Assembly: GCA_031178105.1 (NCBI GenBank) | Contig: JAPSJX010000009.1 | Location: 1-43,039, forward strand | Length of the DNA stretch: 43,039 nucleotides | DNA from: Agrococcus sp. | Lineage (GTDB): Bacteria; Actinomycetota; Actinomycetes; Actinomycetales; Microbacteriaceae | Direction: 5' to 3' | Shown: positions 1-9,020 of the stretch, in pieces | How positions within the stretch are numbered: position 1 is the first letter of the stretch | Layout of the letters: every line of letters starts with the position of its first letter | Position numbers and translations under genes: made by a program | Notes under the pieces: generated by a model | What the model was told of the DNA's origin: nothing | Seen by the model: the letters and a program-made list of their open reading frames with translations, nothing else | The model's database searches: none

Positions 1-566
1 AGCGTGCCGGCGCCGGCCGCCTCGAGGTGGCCGCGCAGCCGCTGCTTCGCGCGGTGGATGCGCGTCTTCGCCGCGCCGTAGCTCACGCCGATCGCACGCG
101 CCGCGTCGGCGAGCGGGATCTCCTCGAGCAGCACGAGCGACACGAGCCGCGCATCCGTCTCGGACAGCGCGCGCAGCGCCGCCCCGATCGCGCTGCTCGC
201 ATCGAGCCGCTCGATGCGGTCGCCCGCGACGTCGGCCGTGTCGGGGGAGTCCGGGCCGAGCGGGATGTGCGCGATGAGCCGCTCGTTGCGGCGGATGCTG
301 CGGCGCGCGTTGCGCGCGCAGTTGGTCGTGGTGGCGAGCAGCCACGGCAGGACCGAGTCGTCGACGATGCGGACCCGCGAGCGCCTGCGCCACGCCTCCG
401 CGAAGACGGCGGCCGTGACGTCCTCGGTGTCCTGCCGGTGCTGCATCAGCCTCCATGCGTGTCGCCACACACGGTCCCCGTGGCGATCGAAGATCGCGGC
501 GAAGGCGACGCCGTCCCCGCGCACGACGGCACGCCAGAGCTGCTCGTCGGTCTGCGCGAGGTCCAC
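1..566 (-). CDS. ECF-type RNA polymerase sigma factor (3' end runs off the window)
   Basis: Reverse-strand translation from a GTG at 564-566: DLAQTDEQLWRAVVRGDGVAFAAIFDRHGDRVWRHAWRLMQHRQDTEDVTAAVFAEAWRR...LPWLLATTTNCARNARR...ALRALSETDARLVSLVLLEEIPLADAARAIGVSYGAAKTRIHRAKQRLRGHL; sigma-70 region 2 and region 4 patterns. Not in the ORF track because it lacks a stop in the window. Confidence 0.88.
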   Translation of the reverse strand, partial: MDLAQTDEQLWRAVVRGDGVAFAAIFDRHGDRVWRHAWRLMQHRQDTEDVTAAVFAEAWRRRSRVRIVDDSVLPWLLATTTNCARNARRSIRRNERLIAHIPLGPDSPDTADVAGDRIERLDASSAIGAALRALSETDARLVSLVLLEEIPLADAARAIGVSYGAAKTRIHRAKQRLRGHLEAAGAGT

Positions 567-625
567 ATCCAGGATTGTCCGGCATGCGGCGAGCGGTTAC
601 ACGCGAGACCAACCAGGTCGGGGCG

Positions 626-1402
626 CTACGGCTCGACGCCGGGCGGCAGCGTCGACGGGTCGACGCCGGTGAGCTCCAGCGTCGCCATGACGTCGAGCGC
701 CTCGACCACCGCGGCGCTGCCGAGCAGCTGCTCCGCCTCCGCTCGCGAGCCGACGGCCGCCTGGTCGTCGTCGAGCAGGAGCATCGTGAAGGTGTGGGTG
801 CGATCGATGTCGGGGAGCCCGAAGAGCGGGATGGGCTCGAGCCCCTCCCGCGGCGGCCGCGCGACCGCGGCGTGCACGAACCAGCGTCCCGAGTCGTGCA
901 CCCACCACGACATCGCCGCGACCCCGTCGAGGTCCAGCGCGCGCTCCTCGACGACGCCGAAGTCGGTGCGGAAGAAGCCGGCCGAGTCGCCGAAGCCGTC
1001 GTAGTACGCGAGCTCGGTGCCCGACGGCGAGGTGAAGCCGACGCTGTTCTCCCACCACGGGTCGCCCTCGAAGTCCTCGGTGAGCCGGCTGCCGTCGTCC
1101 ACGGTCCAGCCCGCGGGCAGCTGCACCCGCATCGTGCCGTTCTGCGTCTCGAACGTCTGACCGGTCGCCTCGGTGGGTCGCGGCGTGCCCGTCGGGCTCG
1201 GTGCGGCCGATGCGGTGGGCGTCGGCGACGCGGACGCGGTGGGCGTCGGTGTCGCGGACGTCCCCGTGGGGGTCGGCCGGCTGGTGGTCGCGGACGGGGC
1301 GTCGGGCGCGGCGGGACCGCAGCCTGCGAGCGTCATGCCGACGGCGATCGCCACGGCAGCGCCAACCACCCGAGCGGTCGGCCGAGTGCGGTTCATGGCC
1401 AT
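626..1402 (-). CDS. secreted lipoprotein of unknown function
   Basis: Signal peptide with lipobox (VAIAVGMTLAGC), Pro/Thr/Ser-rich linker (TPTPTASASPTPTASAAPSPTGTPRPT), then a globular domain. Confidence 0.8.
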   Translation of the reverse strand: MAMNRTRPTARVVGAAVAIAVGMTLAGCGPAAPDAPSATTSRPTPTGTSATPTPTASASPTPTASAAPSPTGTPRPTEATGQTFETQNGTMRVQLPAGWTVDDGSRLTEDFEGDPWWENSVGFTSPSGTELAYYDGFGDSAGFFRTDFGVVEERALDLDGVAAMSWWVHDSGRWFVHAAVARPPREGLEPIPLFGLPDIDRTHTFTMLLLDDDQAAVGSRAEAEQLLGSAAVVEALDVMATLELTGVDPSTLPPGVEP

Positions 1403-1727
1403 GCTCCTTCTGGTCGCGACTCCTGCGTCGGTCCAGGTGCATCAAGGATGCGCCTGTCGCCGGCTCGGCGGGAGTCACGATTCGGTCACGGTCGGCCGCG
1501 GCCGGCGCGGAGCCGAGAGCGAGGCGCGGCCCGCGCCGGACCGATCTGCGAGCTTCCACCGCAGGCGCGGCTCCCCGCGAGGCGGAGGCGACCGCGCACC
1601 CGCCCGCCGAACAGCGGAGGCGCGCGGCGCATCCGCACGCCCGCGCTGGAGCCCATGCCCGCCGCGACCGCCGACGGGGATCGTTGAGCGTTTGCGTCCG
1701 AATGCAGGGCAACTCGGACGCGAACGC

Positions 1728-3431
1728 TCAACAGCGGGCGTAGCGGGCGGTCGCCTCGCTGAGCGTGGGCAGCCCGCCGAGCACCAGCACCTCGTCGGCG
1801 CCAGAGCTGAGCAGCGCGTTCCGGGTGGCGGCGGGCATGCACTCGCGCCGGGCCAGCAGCATCGGTGCCCCTTCCGCGCCCGCGGCCGCGGCGCCGGCCA
1901 GCGCGTCGGGGAAGTCGGTGCCGCTCGCGACGTAGACCGTGCCCACAGCGCCGAAGGTGTCGGCGAGCTGCGCCGCCGTGGCGAAGCGGTCCGCGCCGGC
2001 GTAGCGCTCGACGTCGCGCCCGGGTGCCGACAGGCCGGAGGCGATGCCTGTCGAGACCGAGCCGGCGTCGCCGACGATCCCGGCCCATCCGATCCCCAGC
2101 CTCTGCAGCGTCGCCGTCGTCGCCGGGTCGACCGTGGCGCTCGAGCCGTTGACCAGCAGCACCGGACCGTCGCGGAGCGCGGCGGCGGGGCCCGCGGCGA
2201 GCGCGTCCGGGAACTTGAGCCCGGTCGCGATGAAGGCCGCGTCGGCCGACGGGAAGGCGTGCTCCGCGATGAGCCGGCTGGTGTGGAAGCGGTCGGTGCC
2301 GCCGAGCCGCACCACGTCGCGACGGCGGTCGAGGTCGCGCACGGCAGTCTCGACCGCGTCGGACACGGACGGCGTGCCGCCGACGATGACGATCTGCGTC
2401 GGCTTGAGCCGGGTGATCTCTGCCAGCACCCCCGGCAGCGCCGAGCCGCGCGGCGTCAGCAGCACCGGCCCGCCCGCGTGCGCGGCCGCCGGCCCAGCGG
2501 CCAGGCCATCCGGGAAGTCCTCGCCGCTCGCGAGGTAGACGACCGGCGCGCCCGTCGGGAAGGCGCGGCGCGAGATCGCCACCGCGGTCGCGTAGCGGTC
2601 CGCCCCGGCGACCCGCTCTGCGCTCGGCAGCGGTTCGGTGGGGTCGCCGAACCAGTCGGTCCAGATGCGCCAGGTGTTGCGGTTGCCGTACGCGGAGCAG
2701 GCGTCGCCCGTGCCGTAGAGGTTCGCGAGCGCCGCGGCGTTCGGCTGGTAGGGCGTGTAGTTGTACAGCCCGGCCGTGGCGAGGTTGCGGATGAAGACGG
2801 GGCTCGACCCGCACTCCGGCTCGGTGTCAAAGCGCACCATGTTCACCACGCCGGCGCGATGGTTCCATCGCTCGGGATGCGCGGCATAGCGCTGGAACTG
2901 CCTGGCCCCGTAGTAGATCTGGTAGAAGAACCCGGCGACGCTCGCGTCGCACGGCGCGGTGTCGGGGCAGCCGAATCCGGTCGCCTTCTCGTAGCGCGAC
3001 GCGTTCGGAGAGCGATGGGTGACGAGGCCCTGCTCCTTCTGCAGCAGCACCAGCAGATAGCGCTGGGAGATGTTGCAGGCCTCGCCGACGCGGGCGATGA
3101 TGCTGGCGGCCGACTCGTCGGCGCGTCCCTCCATCGCCGCGCAGTAGGCGTCGGCGGCGATCGTCGGCGTCTTCTGGCTGTAGGTGTCGAGGCAGGTGTA
3201 GCCGGCGTTGCAACCGGGGTGCTTCGCGTCGATGAACGCCTGCACCTGCGCCGCCGTCATGGCCGAGCCGTCATAGAACTGCTCGTCGGAGACGAGGTGG
3301 CCGGCGTCGAAGTCGGCGGCGACCGCGGCCGTCGCCCTGCCCTCCGTGCCCGTCGGCGGGACGACCGTCAGCACGGTGCCGACGAGCGCAGCGAGGACTG
3401 CGGCGGCGACGAGACGGGGGCGGAGGCGCAT
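1728..3431 (-). CDS. cell wall-binding repeat 2 (CWB2) family secreted protein
   Basis: Signal peptide MRLRPRLVAAAVLAALVGTVLTVV; three CWB2-like repeats (VAGADRYATAVAISRRAFP..., RLGGTDRFHTSRLIAEHAFP..., RYAGADRFATAAQLADTF...); N-terminal domain with Cys residues. Confidence 0.88.
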   Translation of the reverse strand: MRLRPRLVAAAVLAALVGTVLTVVPPTGTEGRATAAVAADFDAGHLVSDEQFYDGSAMTAAQVQAFIDAKHPGCNAGYTCLDTYSQKTPTIAADAYCAAMEGRADESAASIIARVGEACNISQRYLLVLLQKEQGLVTHRSPNASRYEKATGFGCPDTAPCDASVAGFFYQIYYGARQFQRYAAHPERWNHRAGVVNMVRFDTEPECGSSPVFIRNLATAGLYNYTPYQPNAAALANLYGTGDACSAYGNRNTWRIWTDWFGDPTEPLPSAERVAGADRYATAVAISRRAFPTGAPVVYLASGEDFPDGLAAGPAAAHAGGPVLLTPRGSALPGVLAEITRLKPTQIVIVGGTPSVSDAVETAVRDLDRRRDVVRLGGTDRFHTSRLIAEHAFPSADAAFIATGLKFPDALAAGPAAALRDGPVLLVNGSSATVDPATTATLQRLGIGWAGIVGDAGSVSTGIASGLSAPGRDVERYAGADRFATAAQLADTFGAVGTVYVASGTDFPDALAGAAAAGAEGAPMLLARRECMPAATRNALLSSGADEVLVLGGLPTLSEATARYARC

Positions 3432-3555
3432 CGGAGGACCGTTCAGTCGGGGAGGGTTCGCGCTCAGCCTATGCGCGCGATCGCCGCTCGGGCGAGGATC
3501 GTCCGGACGCGGTCGGCCGGATCCCGCCGCCGTGCACGCCGGTAGCGTTGGGCGC

Positions 3556-3858
3556 GTGACGCGCATCCAGCTGGTGGACGACCATGCGCTCGTGCGCGCG
3601 GGCCTCGAGGCGACGCGCGCGATCTGCACCGCCGACCGCCACGCCCCCGCGCTCACCGCCCTCACCGACCGCGAGCGCGAGACGCTGCTGCTGCTCGCCC
3701 GCGGGCGGTCGAACGCGGAGATCGCGCGCGAGCTCTTCGTCGGCGAGGCGACGGTGAAGACGCACGTGTCGAACGTGCTGCTGAAGCTGGGCATCCGCGA
3801 CCGCATCCACGCCGTCATCTGGGCCTACGAGCACGCGGTCGTCGCGCCCGGCGGCTGA
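3556..3858 (+). pseudogene. internally deleted NarL/LuxR-type response regulator (receiver start fused to HTH)
   Basis: GTG start; VTRIQLVDDHALVRAGLEA followed almost directly by LTALTDRERETLLLLARGRSNAEIARELFVGEATVKTHVSNVLLKLGIRDRIHAVIWAYE; about 100 residues of receiver domain missing. Confidence 0.7.
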
Positions 3859-3912
3859 CGTCGGGCCGCGCGCAGCGCGTCCCGGCGGGCGCGGCCGCGT
3901 GGTCGCGCTGAC

Positions 3913-4779
3913 TCAGGCGCGCTCGACCCGCTGCGCGAGCGCCATGGCGTCGTGCGGGGCGTGCCCGTGGATGTCGTTGTCGAAGTAGACGTACACGTCG
4001 CGCGGCACGCCATCCGGCGTCGCCGTCCCGCTCGTCCATCCGCGGATGCGCTCGGCCCACGCGTCGAGCTCGTCGGGCGTGTAGCCGCTCGCATACAGCT
4101 CGCGCGAGCCGTGCAACCGCACGTAGACGATGTCCGCCGTGACCTCGCCGAACGCCGGCCAGCGCTCTGCGGTGTCGGCCACGGTGAGCGCGACCCCGTG
4201 GCGCCGCAGCAGCTCGGCCGCGGCGGGATCCTCGAACGATCGCGCGCGCGGCTCGAGCGCATGCCGCAGCGGCACGTCGGCGCCCTCCTCGAGCCACGTG
4301 CGCCCCTGCATGCGCTCGTCGTGGCGCCGTGCGAGCTCGAGCGCCTCGCCGGTCGTACGCGGCAGCCCGGCGAGGAAGCGGTCGAGCACCTCCGTGTCGA
4401 GCTCCTCGCGCTCCGGCAGCTGCCACAGGATAGGGCCCAGCTTCGAGCCGAGCGCGAGCACGCCCGAGGCGAAGAAGTTCGCCATCCCGGCCTCGACGCC
4501 CCGCAGCCGCAGCATGTGGGTGATGTAGCGCGAGCCCTTCACCGCGAACACGAAGCCATCGGGCACGGCGTCGCGCCAGCGCTCGTAGCTCGCCGGGCGC
4601 TGCAGCGAGTAGAAGGAGCCGTTGAGCTCGAGCGTCGACATCCGCTCGCCGACGTGCTCGAGCTCGCGTCGCTGCGGCAGCCCGCGCGGGTAGAAGTCGC
4701 CGCGCCACTCGGCGTACCGCCAGCCCGAGATGCCGACGCGCGCCTGCCCGGCGCGTGCGGTCTCGGCCCGATCGTCCAT
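3913..4779 (-). CDS. DUF72 (YecE-like) domain protein
   Basis: VGISGWRYAEWRGDFYPRGLPQRRELEHVGERMSTLELNGSFYSLQRPASYERWRDAVPDGFVFAVKGSRYITH...VYVYFDNDIHGHAPHDA, typical DUF72 pattern. Confidence 0.9.
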   Translation of the reverse strand: MDDRAETARAGQARVGISGWRYAEWRGDFYPRGLPQRRELEHVGERMSTLELNGSFYSLQRPASYERWRDAVPDGFVFAVKGSRYITHMLRLRGVEAGMANFFASGVLALGSKLGPILWQLPEREELDTEVLDRFLAGLPRTTGEALELARRHDERMQGRTWLEEGADVPLRHALEPRARSFEDPAAAELLRRHGVALTVADTAERWPAFGEVTADIVYVRLHGSRELYASGYTPDELDAWAERIRGWTSGTATPDGVPRDVYVYFDNDIHGHAPHDAMALAQRVERA

Positions 4780-4869
4780 GCGCCCACCTTCGCACCGGTG
4801 ACCGGGAGCGCGCTCCGCGAAGGTCGTCGCGCGAGTGCGGATGTCGGTGGCACGCACTACCGTCGGCCC

Positions 4870-5514
4870 ATGGAGCCAGACATCGAGGTGCACGCCGCCA
4901 TCGAGGTGCACCCTGCGACGCCCGACCGCTTCGACGACCTCGCGGCGATCCTGGGCCCGCGCGACCCCGACGCGCCGGCATGCTGGTGCCTCAGCTATCG
5001 CGTGCCCGGTGGCGAGCTCAGCTCGCTCTCGGGCGCCGAGCGGCCGGCGCGGCTCCGGCGCTTCGCCGAGGAGGGCACGCCGCCCGGCGTCATCGCCTAC
5101 GTCGGCGGAGCGCCGGCCGGCTGGTGCTCCGTGAGCCCGCGCTCGAGCCATCACCGGCTCACCCGCTCCCGCACGATCCCGTCCATCGACGACGTGCCCG
5201 TCTGGAGCGTCGTCTGCCTCGTCGTGCGTCCGGGCTTCCGCCGACAGGGGCTGGGTCACGCGCTCCTGGCCGGAGCGATCGACTTCGCCCGAAGCCGTCG
5301 CGCCCCCATGCTGGAGGCCTATCCGATCGAGTCCGGCGAGCCGCGCATCAGCACGGCGCTCGCCTACGTCGGCACGACGTCGCTCTTCGAGGCGGCCGGC
5401 TTCGAGCGGGTGGTCAAGACGTCGTCGAAGTCCGGCGGCAGGGAGCGGTGGCTCATGCGGCTGCCGCTCGACGCCGAGGCCGCACCCGAGCTCCCACGTG
5501 CTGGGCGTGGATGA
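4870..5514 (+). CDS. GNAT family N-acetyltransferase
   Basis: VWSVVCLVVRPGFRRQGLGHALLAGAIDFAR...ALAYVGTTSLFEAAGFERV; GNAT motif A (RRQGLG). Confidence 0.88.
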   Translation: MEPDIEVHAAIEVHPATPDRFDDLAAILGPRDPDAPACWCLSYRVPGGELSSLSGAERPARLRRFAEEGTPPGVIAYVGGAPAGWCSVSPRSSHHRLTRSRTIPSIDDVPVWSVVCLVVRPGFRRQGLGHALLAGAIDFARSRRAPMLEAYPIESGEPRISTALAYVGTTSLFEAAGFERVVKTSSKSGGRERWLMRLPLDAEAAPELPRAGRG

Positions 5515-5615
5515 GGACCGCGTGAGAGCGGATCGTCCCGGGCTACGGCGTCGCGGCCCAGCCTGACGGCGGCATGCGCTTCGTCGAGGCGCGGCACGAG
5601 GCGCGACCGCCGTCG

Positions 5616-6293
5616 CTACGCGTCGGGCACCGGCCGCGGCCGCCGCGTCAGCTCGAGGCGCACGAGCGGGAGCAGGTGGCGCGGCCACACCACCGCGGCG
5701 ACCGCATCCTCCAGGGCGACGCCCAGGCCGATCACGTGCTCGTCGCCGATCTCGACGCAGGGCACCCATGCGCCGTCGATGAGGATGGCGCTGTCGATCG
5801 CATCGAGCGCTGAGGGCTCGTCGATGAAGGCGTCGGGCTCGTGCGGCGTGGGATCGCGCTCGTCGCGGAACGTGTTCCCGATCACGTTGCGCATGTGGAG
5901 CGCGAGCACGTCGGCGACCGACTCGCCGTCGCGCGGCACCACCGTCTGCACCGCCTCGTAGGCCGACGGGAAGCGCATCCACCGCATCCACTCGACGGTG
6001 GTCGAGGACAAGCGCGGCGAGGGATCCGCGAGCGCCGCCTCGACGTCGGGCGCGAGCTCGACGTGGTTCATCGGGTCGTCCAGGTCGTCGGGGTTCCACA
6101 GGATCGCGTACGAGATCGCCGCGGCCTCGAGCCGGAAGGGACCCCCGTCGCTGCTCGAGGCGATCGTGTTGACGCCGATCTCGCGGATGCTCGGCTGCGC
6201 CGTCAGCGTGGCGAGCCGCACCGGGAACGCGGCCGAGACCGCGTCGAGGGTCGGCGGGTCATCGAGCGGGCCGTCGGCGTCGGCGAAGTCCAT
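5616..6293 (-). CDS. hypothetical protein (226 aa)
   Basis: Long ORF with codon-biased composition: MDFADADGPLDDPPTLDAVSAAFPVRLATL...; no family recognised. Confidence 0.7.
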   Translation of the reverse strand: MDFADADGPLDDPPTLDAVSAAFPVRLATLTAQPSIREIGVNTIASSSDGGPFRLEAAAISYAILWNPDDLDDPMNHVELAPDVEAALADPSPRLSSTTVEWMRWMRFPSAYEAVQTVVPRDGESVADVLALHMRNVIGNTFRDERDPTPHEPDAFIDEPSALDAIDSAILIDGAWVPCVEIGDEHVIGLGVALEDAVAAVVWPRHLLPLVRLELTRRPRPVPDA

Positions 6294-6337
6294 GCCGCCA
6301 GCGTGGCCGATCGCTGCGCCCACCGCCACCGCCCTTT

Positions 6338-6394
6338 GGACTGGTCACGATCTGCGATCAGGAGCGCTCCGGATCCGTAGATCGTGACCAGTCC
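6338..6394. repeat. long intergenic inverted repeat, 16-bp perfect outer arms with palindromic core
   Basis: GGACTGGTCACGATCT (6338-6353) / AGATCGTGACCAGTCC (6379-6394); core contains GGAGCGCTCC. Confidence 0.9.
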
Positions 6395-6417
6395 CTCGAG
6401 AGCGTCGGGCGGGAGGG

Positions 6418-6462
6418 TTGACAGCGGTCGGGTTGCGTGGTTCATTGGTCGAGTAATGAACC
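6418..6462 (+). promoter_or_regulatory. putative promoter with overlapping GntR (YtrA-type) operator
   Basis: TTGACA at 6418-6423 (-35-like) and perfect inverted repeat GGTTCATT (6439-6446)-N8-AATGAACC (6455-6462) where the -10 should be; about 85 bp upstream of the GntR gene. Confidence 0.7.
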
Positions 6463-6547
6463 AACGGAGTGGCCGGGCAGTGCGACGGCACCGGTCGGCC
6501 GCTCCCGGATGTGCGCACATCCGGCCCCATCGACCGAAGGAAGCACG

Positions 6548-6907
6548 ATGCTCGACGACAGCAAGCCGCTGTTCGTAGCAGTGGCCGAGCAGATCGAGGA
6601 CGGGATCCTCGACGGCACGTACGCCGAGGAGGACCCCGTCCCCTCGACGAACGAGCTCGCCGCCTTCCTCCGCATCAACCCCGCGACCGCCGGCAAGGGC
6701 TTCAACCTGCTGGTGGATGCGGGAGTGCTCATCAAGAGGAGAGGGATCGGCATGTTCGTCGCCCCCGGCGCCCGCGAGGCGCTCCGGCAGCGCAGGAGGT
6801 CTGCGTTCCAGGACCAGTTCATCGCACCCCTGCTCCGCGAGGCAGCACAGCTCGGCATCACGGCCGAGGACCTCGCGGACATGATCACGAAGGAAGTCGC
6901 ACGATGA
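6548..6907 (+). CDS. GntR family transcriptional regulator, YtrA subfamily
   Basis: MLDDSKPLFVAVAEQIEDGILDGTYAEEDPVPSTNELAAFLRINPATAGKGFNLLVDAGVLIKRRGIGMFVAPGA; short C-terminus. Confidence 0.92.
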   Translation: MLDDSKPLFVAVAEQIEDGILDGTYAEEDPVPSTNELAAFLRINPATAGKGFNLLVDAGVLIKRRGIGMFVAPGAREALRQRRRSAFQDQFIAPLLREAAQLGITAEDLADMITKEVAR

Positions 6908-7815
6908 CCGCCATCGTCACGCAAGGCCTGTCCAAGCACTACCCCGAGGTGCGCGCCCTCGACGGCGTCAGCATCGAGCTCGAGGAGCACCGCATCCACG
7001 GCCTGCTCGGCCGCAACGGCGCCGGCAAGACCACGCTCATGCAGCTGCTCACCGGCCAGGTGTTCGCCACGGCCGGCAGCATGCAGGTGCTCGGTGCGAG
7101 CCCGGTCGAGAACGCCGACGTGCTCTCGCAGACGTGCTTCATCCAGGAGAGCCAGCGCTACCCCGACACGTTCCGCCCCATCGACGTGCTGCGCATCGCG
7201 GCCGGCGCCTACCCGAACTGGGAGCAGGCGCTCGCCGACCAGCTCGTCGACGACTTCCGGCTGCCGGTCAAGCGGACGATCAAGAAGCTCTCGCGCGGCC
7301 AGCTCTCGGCGATCGGCATCGTGATCGGGCTCGCGTCGCGGGCGCCGCTGACGTTCTTCGACGAGCCCTACCTCGGGCTCGACGCGGTCGCTCGCCGCAT
7401 GTTCTACGACTACCTGCTCGCCGACTTCAGCCAGCACCCGCGCACGATCGTGCTCTCGACGCACCACATCGACGAGGTCGCGAACCTGCTCGAGCACGTC
7501 GTGATCCTCGACCAGGGCAGGGTGCTGCTCGACGCCGACACCGACGAGCTGCAGCACGCCGCCATCGGCGTCTCCGGTCGCGCGGCCGACGTGGATGCGT
7601 TCCTCGCCGGCCGCGAGGTGCTGGAGCGCACCGCGCTCGGCTCGCTCGCGAGCGCGACCGTCACCGCTCACGACGGCGACGAGCGCGCCGCCCGCGACGC
7701 GGGCCTCGACGTCAGCCCCGTCTCGCTGCAGGCGCTGTTCGTCCACCTCACCACAGCCAGTGCGGCCGGCGCCGCATCCCCCACCGCGCCCGCGACCGAC
7801 GTCGCGACGAACTGA
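6904..7815 (+). CDS. ABC transporter ATP-binding protein
   Basis: Walker A GRNGAGKTT, signature-like LSRGQ, Walker B LTFFDEP, H-loop STHH; ATGA overlap with the GntR gene. Confidence 0.93.
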   Translation: MTAIVTQGLSKHYPEVRALDGVSIELEEHRIHGLLGRNGAGKTTLMQLLTGQVFATAGSMQVLGASPVENADVLSQTCFIQESQRYPDTFRPIDVLRIAAGAYPNWEQALADQLVDDFRLPVKRTIKKLSRGQLSAIGIVIGLASRAPLTFFDEPYLGLDAVARRMFYDYLLADFSQHPRTIVLSTHHIDEVANLLEHVVILDQGRVLLDADTDELQHAAIGVSGRAADVDAFLAGREVLERTALGSLASATVTAHDGDERAARDAGLDVSPVSLQALFVHLTTASAAGAASPTAPATDVATN

Positions 7816-7826
7816 GAGGAGTCGTC

Positions 7827-8555
7827 ATGCGCATCCGCAACGTCGTCCAGCTCCACACCGTCAACCGCCTGCAGGCCTTCGGCTGGCCGCTCGTCTTCAT
7901 GGCGCTCTCGCTCGTCGTCGTGCTCATCATCGGCGCGCTCATCGTGCACGTGACCGCCGCGGGCGAGCCCGACGCGCGCGCGAGCATGAACCAGGGCATG
8001 CGATGGAACGGCGCGATCTTCGCGCTGCTGGGCCCGCTCATCGGCTTCGGCTTCACCGCGATGGGGCAGTACTTCCCGCTCGCGCTCGGCCTGGGCCTCA
8101 CCCGCCGCGAGTTCGCGGCCGGCACGGCGCTCGTGTTCGTGGGCAACGCGGCCTTCTACGCGATCATCATCTCGATCGGCAAGGTCATCGAGCTCGCGAC
8201 CGGGGGCTTCGGCCTCGGCATCCGCTTCTTCGATGTCGCCTACACCGGCTTCGGCGAGTGGTGGCAGACGCTCGTGCAGACCTTCCTGCTCATCCTGACC
8301 GTCATGCTCGTCGGCGCGGCGATCACGACCGCGTTCCACCGCTGGGGCCAGTCGTTCCTGTGGTCCTTCTGGATCGGGCTCGCACTCGTGGTGCTGGGCT
8401 TCGTCGCCGGGATGGTGCTGTCGGAGCCGTTCCGCGGCTTCGTCGGCGACCTCGGCACCATGGGCTGGCTGCCCTGGATGGGCGTCATCGCACTGATCGG
8501 CGCGATCGGCGCCGCGGTGTGGCTCGCGCTCGTCCGCCGCGCGCAGGCCCGCTAG
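7827..8555 (+). CDS. ABC transporter permease (6-TM)
   Basis: Multiple hydrophobic segments; starts 11 bp after the ATPase gene. Confidence 0.85.
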   Translation: MRIRNVVQLHTVNRLQAFGWPLVFMALSLVVVLIIGALIVHVTAAGEPDARASMNQGMRWNGAIFALLGPLIGFGFTAMGQYFPLALGLGLTRREFAAGTALVFVGNAAFYAIIISIGKVIELATGGFGLGIRFFDVAYTGFGEWWQTLVQTFLLILTVMLVGAAITTAFHRWGQSFLWSFWIGLALVVLGFVAGMVLSEPFRGFVGDLGTMGWLPWMGVIALIGAIGAAVWLALVRRAQAR

Positions 8556-8569
8556 GCGGCGCACGGCCG

Positions 8570-8613
8570 AGGGGCCCGCCCGCGCGTCGAGATCGACGTG
8601 CGGACGGGCCCCT
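8570..8613 (+). terminator. GC-rich hairpin, probable terminator of the GntR/ABC operon
   Basis: AGGGGCCCGCCCGCGCGTCGA-GA-TCGACGTGCGGACGGGCCCCTT stem. Confidence 0.75.
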
Positions 8614-8647
8614 TCGACGTGGAACCGCCGCCTGCGGCTCGCTGTCC

Positions 8648-8914
8648 CTACAGCGCCGTCTCGCCCTCCTCGTCGGCGGCGACGGCCTCCTCGTCCAGGC
8701 CGCTCGCGCCGGCGACCGGCGCTCCCGATCCGGCCAGCGGATCGTCGCTGCCGCCGCTCACGGGCCGGTCGGCGCCGAAGGGCGACGAGCCGTCGAGGCC
8801 CTCGTCGATCGCGTCCTGCGCCTCGGCCGCCACCTGCTGCTCGCCGCCGTCGTGCTCTGCGCCCGTGGTGCCGCCCGGCTGCAGCTCGTCGCCGGTCTGC
8901 GATGCGTCCGTCAT
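8648..8914 (-). CDS. small acidic, low-complexity hypothetical protein
   Basis: MTDASQTGDELQPGGTTGAEHDGGEQQVAAEAQDAIDEGLDGSSPFG...; acidic, predicted disordered by composition. Confidence 0.6.
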   Translation of the reverse strand: MTDASQTGDELQPGGTTGAEHDGGEQQVAAEAQDAIDEGLDGSSPFGADRPVSGGSDDPLAGSGAPVAGASGLDEEAVAADEEGETAL

Positions 8915-9020
8915 CGGGTCTCCCTCCGCTGGGCGGACGGCGCCGGCCGGCGCCGCTGGATCCGCGAGCCGAGTCTTCTCCGGCAACCTGGAGCGCGACT
9001 GAGCGCGATCGCTCGACTCG

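Noticed and set aside
1195-1260. Repeat of GCGGTGGGCGTCGG in the lipoprotein gene
   Set aside because: Codes for a Pro/Thr/Ser linker common after lipoboxes; no further structure.
27-4981. Long ORFs on the strand opposite to real genes (e.g. 1173..3545 +, 3815..4981 -)
   Set aside because: Arg/Ala/Gly/Pro-rich translations typical of non-coding frames in high-GC DNA; each overlaps a gene with clear family motifs on the other strand.
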